60,300 bases of DNA from a virus. Below the pieces are notes generated by a model. It saw nothing but the letters and a program-made list of their open reading frames with translations. It was not told where the DNA came from and did no database searches. Location: positions 1 through 60,300 of IMG/VR virus record IMGVR_UViG_3300008740_000009, one strand, 5' to 3'. A program made the position numbers and the translations under genes. Positions 41,162-50,412 of this stretch are shown in pieces; position 1 is the stretch's first letter, and each line of letters starts with the position of its first letter.

Positions 41162-41797
41162 CTATTCCAAACCCATATGTAGATTAACCGATCTCATTAA
41201 TGAGTAGAAGTCCTTCTCATCAGCAGTTACTACATCCTGAATATAGAAAGGTATAATTACTTGAATCATCTTCCATTCTGGGGACGATGATCCTGGAACT
41301 AGGGCTCCCTGCTGACTTTCTTGTGTCAAAGTTATGCTGTTACTAATTGCGTGTATTCTTCCAAGCCTCTGAATGGAGGCCTTAAACACAGGGATCATAC
41401 GAAAAATAAAATAAGCGAGGTTTTGGGCCTCTAAACCCTCTCTGGCTACAATACTTAGTGTCATTGAGGTACCAATAATATCTGTATAAGTCTTCGCTGG
41501 GGAGTCCAAACTATGTTGGATTGATTGCCCCATTGATGTGCCTGCCCAAGTAGCCGGTCCTCGGGCTGTGGCAATAACTGGACGAACATTCGTCTTCTCG
41601 ATCTTATCAGGGTTTTGGTCGGTTATAACAATCTCTGTTTCATCCATATTAGCACTCCAGCGGTAATGACCACTAGGTCGAGTGCGAAACAGTCCCTGCA
41701 ACCAAATAAGCCACGCTCTAGTTGCCACATGAAGACAATCATCTGGCACTGAGAATGGGGTCGGATCGGTATTTATTTTTGTGACAGACGAAGTCAT
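41162..41797 (-). CDS. Neck or tail-completion candidate (211 aa)
   Basis: A 211-residue protein between the connector-like proteins and the sheath, the usual place of tail terminator or completion proteins. It is alpha/beta, with WKMIQVIIPFYIQDVV near the end. It overlaps the upstream gene by four bases. No family is recognised. Confidence 0.55.
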   Translation of the reverse strand: MTSSVTKINTDPTPFSVPDDCLHVATRAWLIWLQGLFRTRPSGHYRWSANMDETEIVITDQNPDKIEKTNVRPVIATARGPATWAGTSMGQSIQHSLDSPAKTYTDIIGTSMTLSIVAREGLEAQNLAYFIFRMIPVFKASIQRLGRIHAISNSITLTQESQQGALVPGSSSPEWKMIQVIIPFYIQDVVTADEKDFYSLMRSVNLHMGLE

Positions 41798-42699
41798 AGC
41801 GCTACCTGCCCCTTACCGAACACATTATCAAGAACATTAGAAAGCTTCGTGCTCTCCATTGTCTGTGGGTTTGTATAATTTCTTTCGGGCGAGGCTACCA
41901 AATCTTTTATTTCTTCGTCAGTCAAGTTTAGCGGAATTCGATATTCTATATCTGAGGTAGGTACACGATGGATAGCCACTTGCTGCCGAATTAGTGCGCG
42001 AGACTTCTTCACCTTTGCAAGTGTTGAAGCGACTCTCCATCTAATGTTTTCGGCCTCAATAATCAAATCGCCCTCTGAGATTTCCGGGTAGTTGCCCAAC
42101 ATGAGAGTTGTATTCTCTGTTTGGACCTCTCCAAAGTTCGCATGGATTGTTTGTTCATTTGGAGAAACAATCATTCCATAAGTTTGTACAGGAGCATGAT
42201 AACCCCCAACCCAGCTTGTGTCGTAGCACGTAGCGCAACCTGATCTAGTTCGTCTTTGCGCAACACGGTCCCAACATAGCGCACAGCGCCCTCCGGACTG
42301 TTTTTTTGGAAAAACCCAGATTTTTCTTCCTGAAAATTCTTTCAATTTTAGGTTATTTAATCTTGCCATTTCCAAAGCAGCGAGATCCGGCATAGCCGCT
42401 AATTTTACCCCACCCACTTCTGGGTAGACGGCCTGCTCTGTGCTGCCACGCTTTTGAACCCGGACACGGTAGTAAACTTTATTATAGTAGTTTTTGTGTC
42501 CGCGAACTGATGTGTCTCTTACGTGGTACCGGTCAATAATTGGGACGGTCAGATCATAGTACGGCCCAAACTCATTGTCGGATCTCTCGACAACAAATTC
42601 ATAATCGCTAATATCTTCGAAACTAGGCTCGATGTCCCAATAGACATCTAGATGACCTAGGTCAAAGCTGCGAATACGTATGTTTGTGACCTCTAACAA
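41794..42699 (-). CDS. Zinc-binding neck/connector candidate with Fn3-like domain
   Basis: A 301-residue protein. Residues 1-100 look like a fibronectin-III fold (LDVYWDIEPSFEDISDYEFVV, then KVYYRVRV). Residues 137-160 hold CALC and CATC, a zinc ribbon. The C-terminal half is a mixed domain. Its position between capsid and tail genes fits a head-tail joining or tail-associated protein. Confidence 0.6.
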   Translation of the reverse strand: MLEVTNIRIRSFDLGHLDVYWDIEPSFEDISDYEFVVERSDNEFGPYYDLTVPIIDRYHVRDTSVRGHKNYYNKVYYRVRVQKRGSTEQAVYPEVGGVKLAAMPDLAALEMARLNNLKLKEFSGRKIWVFPKKQSGGRCALCWDRVAQRRTRSGCATCYDTSWVGGYHAPVQTYGMIVSPNEQTIHANFGEVQTENTTLMLGNYPEISEGDLIIEAENIRWRVASTLAKVKKSRALIRQQVAIHRVPTSDIEYRIPLNLTDEEIKDLVASPERNYTNPQTMESTKLSNVLDNVFGKGQVAL

Positions 42700-43209
42700 T
42701 TAAGCCGCCTTCTTGCTCTTCTTATCCTTAAGAATTTGATTAAGTGCTACAGCACCGCCTGTGACTCCACCCCCAACTGCGAGGGGCTTCTTGTGTTTAC
42801 GCGCCATGTCCCCAAGTCGCTTAGCAGCGGACTGAGTTCCTTTGATGGCTGTCTTTCCAGCAGAACGCTTACCGAGAGCTTTTGCTCCGAGTCCTAGCCC
42901 AGCTAAACCAGCCAAGCCAGCAAACCCGCCAGCTACCTGCTTACGTGCGCGAGACGAATCTTTGGCTGCTTGACTCACACCAGCCTTGGCGCTTTCTACG
43001 CGTTCGTTCTGGCCAGCGATAATCTTCTTCTTTCTTTTCTTCTGCGAAGTAGTGCCTTTGTTGGCCTTAGGTCGATTCTTCGCAGCCTTCTGAGCTTTCG
43101 CTAAACGTTCAGCGGCATCGGACTTATGTTTTGGTCCAACCTTTCCGATGAATTCAACAAGCTTTTCGGTAAGCTTTTTCTTGGCTGCATATTTTTCTAG
43201 TGCGTTCAT
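42700..43209 (-). CDS. Basic Gly-rich presumed internal virion protein (169 aa)
   Basis: A 169-residue protein, strongly basic throughout, with a Gly/Ala-rich hydrophobic stretch (FAGLAGLAGLGLGAKALG) and another near the end. It begins MNALEKYAAKKKL, matching the EKxA motif shared with other late proteins. Composition suggests DNA binding or passage through membranes during injection. Confidence 0.6.
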   Translation of the reverse strand: MNALEKYAAKKKLTEKLVEFIGKVGPKHKSDAAERLAKAQKAAKNRPKANKGTTSQKKRKKKIIAGQNERVESAKAGVSQAAKDSSRARKQVAGGFAGLAGLAGLGLGAKALGKRSAGKTAIKGTQSAAKRLGDMARKHKKPLAVGGGVTGGAVALNQILKDKKSKKAA

Positions 43210-43220
43210 TATAACCCCTA

Positions 43221-44423
43221 TTACCGGATAACGACTTGTGCGTCACCGCTGTTTTTTCTTCCCTTAAGTAGTGCTAATGCACCAAGGCCAGCGGCACCAC
43301 CACCGATAAGCATATTCCGATTGTGTGCTTTTGCTGCGGCACGAGAAGCGCGTGTAGCCTTAATGGCTCCAGCAGCACCCATGCCCATACCCAATAGTTG
43401 TTCCGGGCTAGTAAGCCCGAGATTCTCCAGACCCTTATATATGCTAGAGGGGGAGATCTTTCCGTCTGCGCCTTTTACTGCGGTCATGATCTCAGAAGCC
43501 GTGCTTCCAAGACCTGTAGTTCGATTCATACTTCTTGATTTTTCAAAGGCCTTAACAAGAGTGTTCCGTTTGCCCTCAGCCACCGCCATAGCATCATCCC
43601 AAGCCTTGAGCGCTTCAGGACTTTTCTTGGCTGCTGCGGCCCTAGAACCCTGCTGAGCAATAAAATCGTCAATATATCCTTGGCCCTGCTTCCGGGCTCC
43701 CGCTAAACCTGGGTCCCAAAAGTTTTGCCATTTAGTAGCGCCAGATCGGTATTTCCTAGCAATAGCCCCACCAACGTCTTTTACGGGCTGTGGGACAATC
43801 TTGCTTCCCGCGCCTTTCAATGCTTCGCCTATTTGACTCCACCGAGATGCCTGGGGCTTGAGTCCGAGCTTTGCTCCCTCTGCGGCAGCAGAGCCAACAG
43901 CGTGTGCCTTGGTCCCCGCACCAACAGCACCCTTAGCGGCTCTAGCGGCTGCGCTGAATGGGTAGAACGCCTGTTTTTCTAGTAGGGCATTGGTGAGAAT
44001 AGCGGCTTGATCAGACTTTGTTACGGAGGAGGTCTTCACCTTCTTCTTCAGAGCGGGGAGTACCGCAATCTTCTTGTCCGGAACCTTTTGGTCTTTTACA
44101 GAAACTTCTTTGTAGCCCTTGCTCTTTGAGGGAGCCCGAACTGGTGTTCTTGCCTGACCAGAGAGGGATACAGGCTTTACGGCCTTAGCGGAAGCAGGTG
44201 CTTTCTGAACGGGAAGTTTTACCGAAGTAGCTTTCTGGCTCGCTAGTAGCTGCCTAATTTTATCTCGGGACTCCGAGCGAACCTTCTTCGACTGCTGCTT
44301 GTTTTGGGCGTTGTGTCGGACCTTCACGCCAGCCGTCTTCAACTCAGTGAAGAAGTCTGCGGCAGCAGCGAACTTTTCATCCGTGTCTGTTTCTTGCTGT
44401 AGTAACTTTTCAAACGGGTCCAT
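43221..44423 (-). CDS. Basic presumed internal virion protein (400 aa)
   Basis: A 400-residue protein, Lys/Ala/Ser-rich and largely low-complexity in its first half, with LLEKQAFYPF near residue 150 and ELKTAGVKV near residue 28, both like the motif described for this region. The end has Gly/Ala helices (LIGGGAAGLGALALL). ATG 44423 follows TAGGAGGCTTTG. Probably packaged with DNA or ejected; inference from composition. Confidence 0.55.
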   Translation of the reverse strand: MDPFEKLLQQETDTDEKFAAAADFFTELKTAGVKVRHNAQNKQQSKKVRSESRDKIRQLLASQKATSVKLPVQKAPASAKAVKPVSLSGQARTPVRAPSKSKGYKEVSVKDQKVPDKKIAVLPALKKKVKTSSVTKSDQAAILTNALLEKQAFYPFSAAARAAKGAVGAGTKAHAVGSAAAEGAKLGLKPQASRWSQIGEALKGAGSKIVPQPVKDVGGAIARKYRSGATKWQNFWDPGLAGARKQGQGYIDDFIAQQGSRAAAAKKSPEALKAWDDAMAVAEGKRNTLVKAFEKSRSMNRTTGLGSTASEIMTAVKGADGKISPSSIYKGLENLGLTSPEQLLGMGMGAAGAIKATRASRAAAKAHNRNMLIGGGAAGLGALALLKGRKNSGDAQVVIR

Positions 44424-44432
44424 CAAAGCCTC

Positions 44433-44852
44433 CTACAGTCTCGCACTAAATGCGGAGTCATACATCATGACGCCAATAGACATTGATGCGGTTGCGCCAC
44501 CATTTGGATTTACAAATCGGAGCGCAATCCCTCCCGGAAACGGGACCAGTGTATCGAAAATGTTTGTCTGGGATTCCGCAAGATCAAACAAAATCTCCGA
44601 GGCGTTCCCGGAGCTAATTCCCTGGCGCACTATTGGGAGAGCCGTTTCGTCCACTACCGCCCCGTTGTTAATGTCTGCGTTTGTCCCAGGAATTGCTGCA
44701 ACAACTGAGATAGTACAGTTGGGGGCTACAGACGGGATAGAAATAGCAAACTTCGTATAATGCTGTGAGTTGGGGACTACAACATCAGTCGTGTCGTTAC
44801 CCGGAGCGGTAACAGTGACCGATACTCTTTGTTTGTTAGGAATAGTTGGCAT
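44433..44852 (-). CDS. Small beta-rich virion protein (139 aa)
   Basis: A 139-residue protein with beta composition (RVSVTVTAPGNDTTDVVVP), no charged coils and no Cys cluster; suitable for a head decoration, neck or tail-tip role. AGGAGATAACG precedes the ATG. The family is not recognised. Confidence 0.55.
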   Translation of the reverse strand: MPTIPNKQRVSVTVTAPGNDTTDVVVPNSQHYTKFAISIPSVAPNCTISVVAAIPGTNADINNGAVVDETALPIVRQGISSGNASEILFDLAESQTNIFDTLVPFPGGIALRFVNPNGGATASMSIGVMMYDSAFSARL

Positions 44853-44861
44853 CGTTATCTC

Positions 44862-45401
44862 CTAAGAATCCAACTGAGAAAAGTACCCGTTGACGAGCGC
44901 GTATTCAGAGGAAACAGCGGAGCCATTCAAAGCCTCGCCAAGGTTAATAGCCTGCTTCAGACGAAACTTCTTTTGCTCATAAGTTTGTGTGAAGAGATTC
45001 ATCCAGTTCATTAATTGGGGCCCCTTATCGGAAACACTTACCTGCACTCCTTGGCCGTCTGAATAGGACATATGATTCCTAGTCTGTAATAGCCCAACGG
45101 AGGTAATAATATTAATGATTGAGCCGTTTATTAACAATGATATTGACGGAAAATTGGCCACAGTAAAAGTACCTAAAAGAGGGGGAGTCATATTGAAGTC
45201 GTCTATGCACTCCATTATCGCAAATGCGATCTCCCTGTCGGAGGTCTCTCGGCCCTCAATTAGTCGATTAAGCTCAGGAAAGTCGCGCATCTTGGCGCGG
45301 ATAAGCGAGATAGTATTAAGAAGCTCCTTAGGCAGACCCTCGGACACCGTCTTTTCCGGACCCGTAATATTGCTGTTTGGATCTTTTGGGTCATTCGCCA
45401 C
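44862..45401 (-). CDS. Head-tail adaptor candidate (179 aa)
   Basis: A 179-residue mainly helical protein (ELLNTISLIRAKMRDFPEL; REIAFAIMECIDDF) two genes downstream of the capsid and SAP-like genes, where adaptor or neck proteins usually lie. No specific family is claimed. Confidence 0.55.
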   Translation of the reverse strand: MANDPKDPNSNITGPEKTVSEGLPKELLNTISLIRAKMRDFPELNRLIEGRETSDREIAFAIMECIDDFNMTPPLLGTFTVANFPSISLLINGSIINIITSVGLLQTRNHMSYSDGQGVQVSVSDKGPQLMNWMNLFTQTYEQKKFRLKQAINLGEALNGSAVSSEYALVNGYFSQLDS

Positions 45402-45404
45402 TTC

Positions 45405-45824
45405 TTACTCTCCCCCGGCCTCTTCGATTTTCTCGATAAGAACTGCCTTTGTCTCGCTACCTGTAAGAGAGATTCCCATATTATCAGCTAATGATACAAG
45501 CTCACTTTTCTTTAACCCGGATGTGGAGACCGGAGCTTTTCCGCCTTCCCATGCCTCATCAACATCTTTCGTCTCTGGGTCATCTGGAACAAATTGACCA
45601 TCTTCGGTTCGCGCCCTCACAGGCTCGGGTACTGTTGATGCTGATTTATGCGCCTTTCGACGCTTACGGTTTCCTTCAGGGTCCTTTGTGTGGACAGAGA
45701 TAATCCCTAAGTCCACAAGGGTTTTCAGTGAAGCAAGTACTTCTTCTGAAACCTCGCAAGAATCCCCAACGCGAAGACGTTTATCTCCTAGCCTAAAAGA
45801 TCTAGTGAGGCAGCGGATATACAT
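45405..45824 (-). CDS. Virion protein with C-terminal SAP/HeH-like helix pair
   Basis: A 139-residue protein. Residues 1-50 form a small beta domain (RLGDKRLRVGDSCEVSEE). Residues 105-139 (LKKSELVSLADNMGISLTG, then KAVLIEKIEEAG) match the SAP/HeH two-helix module used to bind nucleic acid. A Pro/Glu-rich linker lies between. Its start overlaps the previous stop by one base. Confidence 0.6.
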   Translation of the reverse strand: MYIRCLTRSFRLGDKRLRVGDSCEVSEEVLASLKTLVDLGIISVHTKDPEGNRKRRKAHKSASTVPEPVRARTEDGQFVPDDPETKDVDEAWEGGKAPVSTSGLKKSELVSLADNMGISLTGSETKAVLIEKIEEAGGE

Positions 45825-46354
45825 TATTCATCCTCAGACTTTCTGCGGCTTCGTCGGGAAGAGCGCTTCTTGGGCTCCTCCTTCTTTTCCTCAGTCTTCT
45901 TAGAGCTAGCTTTCTTCTTGGCTGGCTTTTCCGGGGCCTCTTCTGGGGCCTCTTCGGGAGCCGCTTCCAATATAACCGCGCCTTCATCCGACTCGTCACT
46001 TTCCGGGGCCATCTCAATTACGATGGGGCCTCCGGTGTCCTTGGAGTCCTCGGGTGGGGATGTAGGCACGGGCGGCTCTGGGGAAGGGGCATGTAAAGGA
46101 ATCTGAGACTCGACTTCAGCAGTCCCCCCCGTTGCCTGCAATGCGATAAGGCCCTCTAGGGCGTAGGTGTCGATGACACTTTTGTGTGCGGCGTAGAAGC
46201 TATCATTAATAATAATGGACTTGCCGATTTGTAGGCGTCGCCCCCCGATCTTAAACCGAACTGCTGCTCGTCTAATATCCGGGCCTCTTCTTCCCCGATT
46301 CCGCTTATTGGGGTCTCTACGGGAATTAACCAGATTTGTAACTTTGTATGGCAT
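45824..46354 (-). CDS. Virion protein with acidic and basic tails (176 aa)
   Basis: A 176-residue protein. Residues 1-85 are folded and basic, with an N-terminal half similar in layout to the next gene (RFKIGGRRLQIGKSIIIND). The rest is a Pro/Glu-rich then Lys/Arg-rich disordered tail. The pair may be diverged duplicates. Terminator and capsid gene lie upstream. Confidence 0.55.
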   Translation of the reverse strand: MPYKVTNLVNSRRDPNKRNRGRRGPDIRRAAVRFKIGGRRLQIGKSIIINDSFYAAHKSVIDTYALEGLIALQATGGTAEVESQIPLHAPSPEPPVPTSPPEDSKDTGGPIVIEMAPESDESDEGAVILEAAPEEAPEEAPEKPAKKKASSKKTEEKKEEPKKRSSRRSRRKSEDE

Positions 46355-46371
46355 CGCCTATCTCCAATAAT

Positions 46372-46417
46372 AAAAAAATATGAGGTGAAGTGCCCCCCAG
46401 CCGAAGCCAGGGGGCAC
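46372..46417 (-). terminator. Terminator after the capsid gene
   Basis: On the minus strand, GTGCCCCCTGGC pairs with GCTGGGGGGCAC around TTCG (12 bp with two wobble pairs), and a T7 run follows about ten bases later. Partial termination here would make the capsid mRNA exceed the mRNAs for downstream tail genes. Confidence 0.7.
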
Positions 46418-46430
46418 CCACCAAAGTAGC

Positions 46431-47636
46431 CTAGAACTGCGCTACAGCAGGGAACGTTTGCCCCTCGTTAACGAGGTGGTTACGCCCGCCCATGTCAGCT
46501 TCCGCAACAGGAAGACGTGCAGCACGCGTCACCGCGTTAGTTGCACCACCACCGGCAATAGTCTCGACGGAACCAGTGTAAAGCTCAAGCTTACGAACAC
46601 CAGCCACGTTTCCGACATACATACCAATGTCTTCCCAAGCCTCAAACGAGATTCGGTTCCGTTCCTTATCGGCGTAGAACTTAGTCTTGTTGAGAACAAG
46701 GAAGCCACCCAAATACTCGGGTGCGGTGAAAGCATAAATATTGCCAGGACGAAGAATGTCCGTCTTCAGGGTACGAATGAACTTACGGCCAATAACCGTT
46801 TTGTACTTGTATCCATCGACAGTAGTCTCGCCAACAATCTTATCTCCCATATCCGCATGTGCCCAAGCATTCAGGTCCTCGAAGTCAGTGTCAGTCATGA
46901 GGAACTGATCACACCGCAGTCGAGAGCCACGAGCACCGCCGCCTGTGAACGTCTGGAACAACTTAATAAAGTCATCCTTCTGAACAGGGAAGACGAGGGC
47001 TTCGTCAGCGCCAGCAACATCGTTTGCAGCAACCGTAAGGGCAGCGGCATCTACGCCTTTGACCTTACCAACTTCAGGGATGCCGTTCACGAGCACATTA
47101 CGTGCCGAGAAAACAGTTGCACCACTGTTGTTGTATGCAGCACCGAACGCGAGGCCCTGTGCATCTTGCTGTAACGACTGGCAGGCCGATTCCATGTGAG
47201 TCAAGAACACGCGGTCCTCAATCTCTTGGATATCGTTAACAATGTTACGCTTGATGATCTCCGTGATTGGCATCACGTAGGCCATAAGCTCCTGCTCAGT
47301 TTGCTCATAACGCTGCGAACCAACCGTATGAAACGGTACCTCAAAGCGCGGACCAGTGTAGTATCTCACCGTGGGCTGTGCCCGGAATGACATACTCATG
47401 GCTCGGCTTTGTGGCTCCACTTCAACGACCTTCACGAGGGTATCGTGATTGACGCTGACCTGGAGGTCCGAACGACTGACGGTCTTCGGGGGGAGGACCT
47501 TGCGAGCAAAGCTCTCCTCACGCAGACGGTCTCTAATAAAATCACCGCCAAGAGCAGCAATCTTTTCTTTTCCGGCCTCAGTATCGAGCTTAGAGACAAA
47601 AAGCTCGTTGAGGACTTCGCTAGGTACGCTAGACAT
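46431..47636 (-). CDS. Major capsid protein
   Basis: A 401-residue protein in the position of the major capsid: after scaffold-like genes and a small decoration-like gene, with a strong ribosome binding site (AAAGGAGGATAATC) and a terminator after it. The N-terminal charged arm (residues 1-70) followed by a mixed E-loop-like and beta region fits the HK97 fold. DNIYAF-type segments near the end (RPGNIYAFTAPEYLGGFLV) are typical of phage capsids. Confidence 0.8.
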   Translation of the reverse strand: MSSVPSEVLNELFVSKLDTEAGKEKIAALGGDFIRDRLREESFARKVLPPKTVSRSDLQVSVNHDTLVKVVEVEPQSRAMSMSFRAQPTVRYYTGPRFEVPFHTVGSQRYEQTEQELMAYVMPITEIIKRNIVNDIQEIEDRVFLTHMESACQSLQQDAQGLAFGAAYNNSGATVFSARNVLVNGIPEVGKVKGVDAAALTVAANDVAGADEALVFPVQKDDFIKLFQTFTGGGARGSRLRCDQFLMTDTDFEDLNAWAHADMGDKIVGETTVDGYKYKTVIGRKFIRTLKTDILRPGNIYAFTAPEYLGGFLVLNKTKFYADKERNRISFEAWEDIGMYVGNVAGVRKLELYTGSVETIAGGGATNAVTRAARLPVAEADMGGRNHLVNEGQTFPAVAQF

Positions 47637-47654
47637 GATTATCCTCCTTTAAGG

Positions 47655-48239
47655 CTAGGGTGCACCAGCGCCATCGACCTTGCGGGGCTTATCATAAAGA
47701 TAGACACCGATAGCTCGATCAGCAGCGGGTAGTTGGGCAGAAGTACGAGTCACATAACCTACCGCCCACCCAGACGTGCCATCGGCAATCGGGGTAAGAA
47801 GCAGTCGAGAGGCGTTGCCTTCGACAGCCATTGCGGTATTTTCTGCGACAGACACTAACGTGCCAAGTGGGTAGTTAGCAGCGTTGTTCAACGCCTGAGT
47901 GTTATCGGGTGCGATGTAAAGCATACAATCGATATCGATTCCACCATGCGCGAGCACAGCTACGCGAGTATCACCCAGGGCCTGACGATCAGACCGTTGT
48001 GCGGAACCCCACACCATAGCCAGGGAAGATCCCTGAGTATCGGCGGCGGTAATCGCAGCATTGTTAGCGCCATGAAACGCTACGCCGGTCGGACTATCAC
48101 CGTCCTGGGTTACAAATTCACCATCCTCGGGAGCAGCCGCGAGTCCAGAACAATCCACATCACGTGTTTGAACACTTAAAGTAGACGAAATTGGGCTCAC
48201 GTTCCTACGTCGGGTGGCACTAAAAGCTCCAGCAGCCAT
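47655..48239 (-). CDS. Head decoration-like protein (194 aa)
   Basis: A 194-residue Ala/Gly/Asp-rich beta protein directly upstream of the capsid gene in the transcript, the place where capsid-stabilising decoration proteins are usually encoded. AAGGAGAACTAAA precedes the ATG. The family is not certain. Confidence 0.6.
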   Translation of the reverse strand: MAAGAFSATRRRNVSPISSTLSVQTRDVDCSGLAAAPEDGEFVTQDGDSPTGVAFHGANNAAITAADTQGSSLAMVWGSAQRSDRQALGDTRVAVLAHGGIDIDCMLYIAPDNTQALNNAANYPLGTLVSVAENTAMAVEGNASRLLLTPIADGTSGWAVGYVTRTSAQLPAADRAIGVYLYDKPRKVDGAGAP

Positions 48240-48265
48240 TTTAGTTCTCCTTAGTTAGTTAACGT

Positions 48266-48616
48266 TTACTCATTACTTCCGAGAAGAAAGTTCTCGAAAG
48301 CGCTCACTGCACCATCACCGGGCAAATCGGAAACAGATGCAAACGACAGATCGGGTGGGGAAAGAGCAAGAGCTTCCTTGACCACGTTCAAATCCTTCTT
48401 AGAAGCCAGCAATGCTGCCACCTTCGTCTTTAAAGGAACTGTGCGATCCGAGAAACCACGAGCATCCATCATGGCCACAACTTCTTCCGCCTCTTCCCGC
48501 TTACGGTACTCCTCAAGAGCAGACGCAAGTTTGGTATTTTCCTCCACAAGCTTCCGCAAAGTTTGCGGGACCTGCTTCAGGACTTCCTGGGCTGAGTTTT
48601 TATCAATTGAACTCAT
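48266..48616 (-). CDS. Helical head-assembly protein (116 aa)
   Basis: A 116-residue protein with an N-terminal coiled coil (LVEENTKLASALEEYRKRE) and a helical C-terminus. It lies between a large acidic protein and the decoration-like gene; scaffold or assembly factor is likely. Confidence 0.55.
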   Translation of the reverse strand: MSSIDKNSAQEVLKQVPQTLRKLVEENTKLASALEEYRKREEAEEVVAMMDARGFSDRTVPLKTKVAALLASKKDLNVVKEALALSPPDLSFASVSDLPGDGAVSAFENFLLGSNE

Positions 48617-48618
48617 GA

Positions 48619-49470
48619 TTATGCCTCCTTACCAATCTTAGCCAACAACTTCCTTTTCAGGCTGTCGGTGGCTTGTTTACGAGCCATGGGCCCTTCGCTA
48701 CCGTGAACATCGCCGGTCTCTGCACCTGTTGAGGCACTCTCGTCAAATTGTCCATCAGAGCTAAGTGCTGCATTCAGCACCTCAGCAAGACTTTGGCCAG
48801 CCGAAGCTGCCTTTACCGCCATCTCGCCGTCAACGTCACTATTATCGTCCGTTGAATTCTCCGTGTCGTCAGTCGCGGTTGAACCGACGTTAAAAATTTC
48901 TTCCTCAGACACAGGGTCGTCAGAAGAACCGCTATAGAAGTTCTCGCTGTCCTCTGGGGTATCCGCATCAGATTGATCGGACTTATCAGATTTAAGCTCT
49001 TTAAGTTTTCCTAGAACACTCTGTAGGAGTTCTTGTTTCTCCTCCTTAGAGTCCTCCATTTTTTGATCTTCCTCAGCTACCGCCTCTTGTTTTGCGGTAA
49101 TTCGTGCTCTTAGTCGATCTCGTAGCTTACCAGTAATGTCTGTGACATTACTTTCGGGCTCCTCTGGCGGGGCCTCTTCGGCCACCTGCTCGGGAACAGT
49201 TAAAGTCGGGTTTCCATCAGAAACAAAACGCCCTGTTACCGGGTCACGGGCAATAGCCTCTTTAATAATTGATACTTTGTCTTTCTGACTGAGTTCTTCA
49301 GTAAAAGTTGTATCAATATTATCAACAATAAAATCTACTGCTGAAGCTAACTTCTCTACATACACCGGATCAGTAGCATTCTGCGCGATAGGTGCAGATT
49401 CATCGGTCTCGGCCACGGTAGATGAGTTAGACCCAGCAAGTTTTTCAATCAGTTTATTTAGTGAAGACAT
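48619..49470 (-). CDS. Acidic scaffold-like protein (283 aa)
   Basis: A 283-residue very acidic, Ser/Asp/Glu-rich protein with helical ends, the composition of a capsid scaffold that is degraded by the prohead protease. The N-terminus has LIEKLAGSNSS and VEKLASAVDF, and the C-terminus LKRKLLAKIGKEA. The EKLA repeats match the motif noted for this region. Confidence 0.65.
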   Translation of the reverse strand: MSSLNKLIEKLAGSNSSTVAETDESAPIAQNATDPVYVEKLASAVDFIVDNIDTTFTEELSQKDKVSIIKEAIARDPVTGRFVSDGNPTLTVPEQVAEEAPPEEPESNVTDITGKLRDRLRARITAKQEAVAEEDQKMEDSKEEKQELLQSVLGKLKELKSDKSDQSDADTPEDSENFYSGSSDDPVSEEEIFNVGSTATDDTENSTDDNSDVDGEMAVKAASAGQSLAEVLNAALSSDGQFDESASTGAETGDVHGSEGPMARKQATDSLKRKLLAKIGKEA

Positions 49471-49525
49471 CCAATCCTCCTGTTGAGAGACTGGCCCCGC
49501 CCGGTTGCCCGGACGGGACCTGTAC

Positions 49526-49708
49526 TCAAACTTGCTTAGTGGCCTTACCGTTACGCCTCTTTATAATATTAGCAGCTAATATCGTAAAGAGTGCAGCCTC
49601 CGCAGGTCTCTTTTTCAAGAAAGACCAGCTTTTTTCTAAAGACGATCTCCCAACCTTATTACTAAGCTGGAAATGCTTCTTTAGTTTTTTGACTGCATCG
49701 GCCTGCAT
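49526..49708 (-). CDS. Small basic protein (60 aa)
   Basis: A 60-residue basic protein with one weakly hydrophobic helix (AALFTILAANII). It starts three bases after the stop of the gene upstream, with GGGG in suitable position. It may be an internal virion peptide. No homologue is recognised. Confidence 0.5.
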   Translation of the reverse strand: MQADAVKKLKKHFQLSNKVGRSSLEKSWSFLKKRPAEAALFTILAANIIKRRNGKATKQV

Positions 49709-49711
49709 TAA

Positions 49712-50320
49712 TTACCCCTGCAACGCTTGGGCAATTGCATCAACATCGTAACCAGCCTCAGCGAGAAGCTGTCCCGCACGCTCAGTCACGTCAGCGTCAA
49801 GCTGCTCGTCATCAATTGCTGCCGAAGACTGCTTAACGGAGCCGGTGTCCAAGAACTCAAGAATTTCGTTGGCACGCTCAATAGCGGTTTCTTCGAAAGC
49901 TTGGGCAAACTCAGGATCAACGGTTCCAGCTTCTTCGTCAGAAGCGGTCTTCAGGAAAGCGTCACTGGGACGACCACTTGCGGTCTTCTCGGTGCCACCA
50001 TGCTGAATGCCGGTAAGTTCGTCGTAGAAAGCGTGCGCCATGGTTCGACCAAGGAAGTCAGCTTCTGCAAGCTTAACCTGGGTGTCCTCATCTTCGCCCG
50101 CAGCTTCTACGCCTGCGGTTTTCTCGACACCCTCACCACCCATGGCTTCGCCAAGGATTTCGAGGATATCATCGTCACTGAACTCATTAAGGTCGATGCC
50201 TTCGGCCTGTGCAACCTTTTCGAGTTCGTCAATTAAAGCGGCCTCAGCGGTCTTCTCGACGCCTGAATTGGTGTCAATGTTTCCCTGGGTACCGTACGCT
50301 TGTGCTAGCAGTTCGTTCAT
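49712..50320 (-). CDS. Acidic protein with repeated EKTA motifs
   Basis: A 202-residue acidic helical protein. It contains GVEKTAEAA, GVEKTAGVE, TEKTASGR and FLKTASDE at roughly even spacing, the densest set of the motif found across the late region. It is encoded directly downstream of the protease gene, so it may be a processed scaffold or internal protein. Confidence 0.65.
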   Translation of the reverse strand: MNELLAQAYGTQGNIDTNSGVEKTAEAALIDELEKVAQAEGIDLNEFSDDDILEILGEAMGGEGVEKTAGVEAAGEDEDTQVKLAEADFLGRTMAHAFYDELTGIQHGGTEKTASGRPSDAFLKTASDEEAGTVDPEFAQAFEETAIERANEILEFLDTGSVKQSSAAIDDEQLDADVTERAGQLLAEAGYDVDAIAQALQG

Positions 50321-50412
50321 TTTGTTCTCCTTAGAATTAGAACGGTTTCTTGGTTTAACTGCGTCCCAGCATCATCTTTGATAAATGTATTCATCTAGAT
50401 ACCCACGGACTA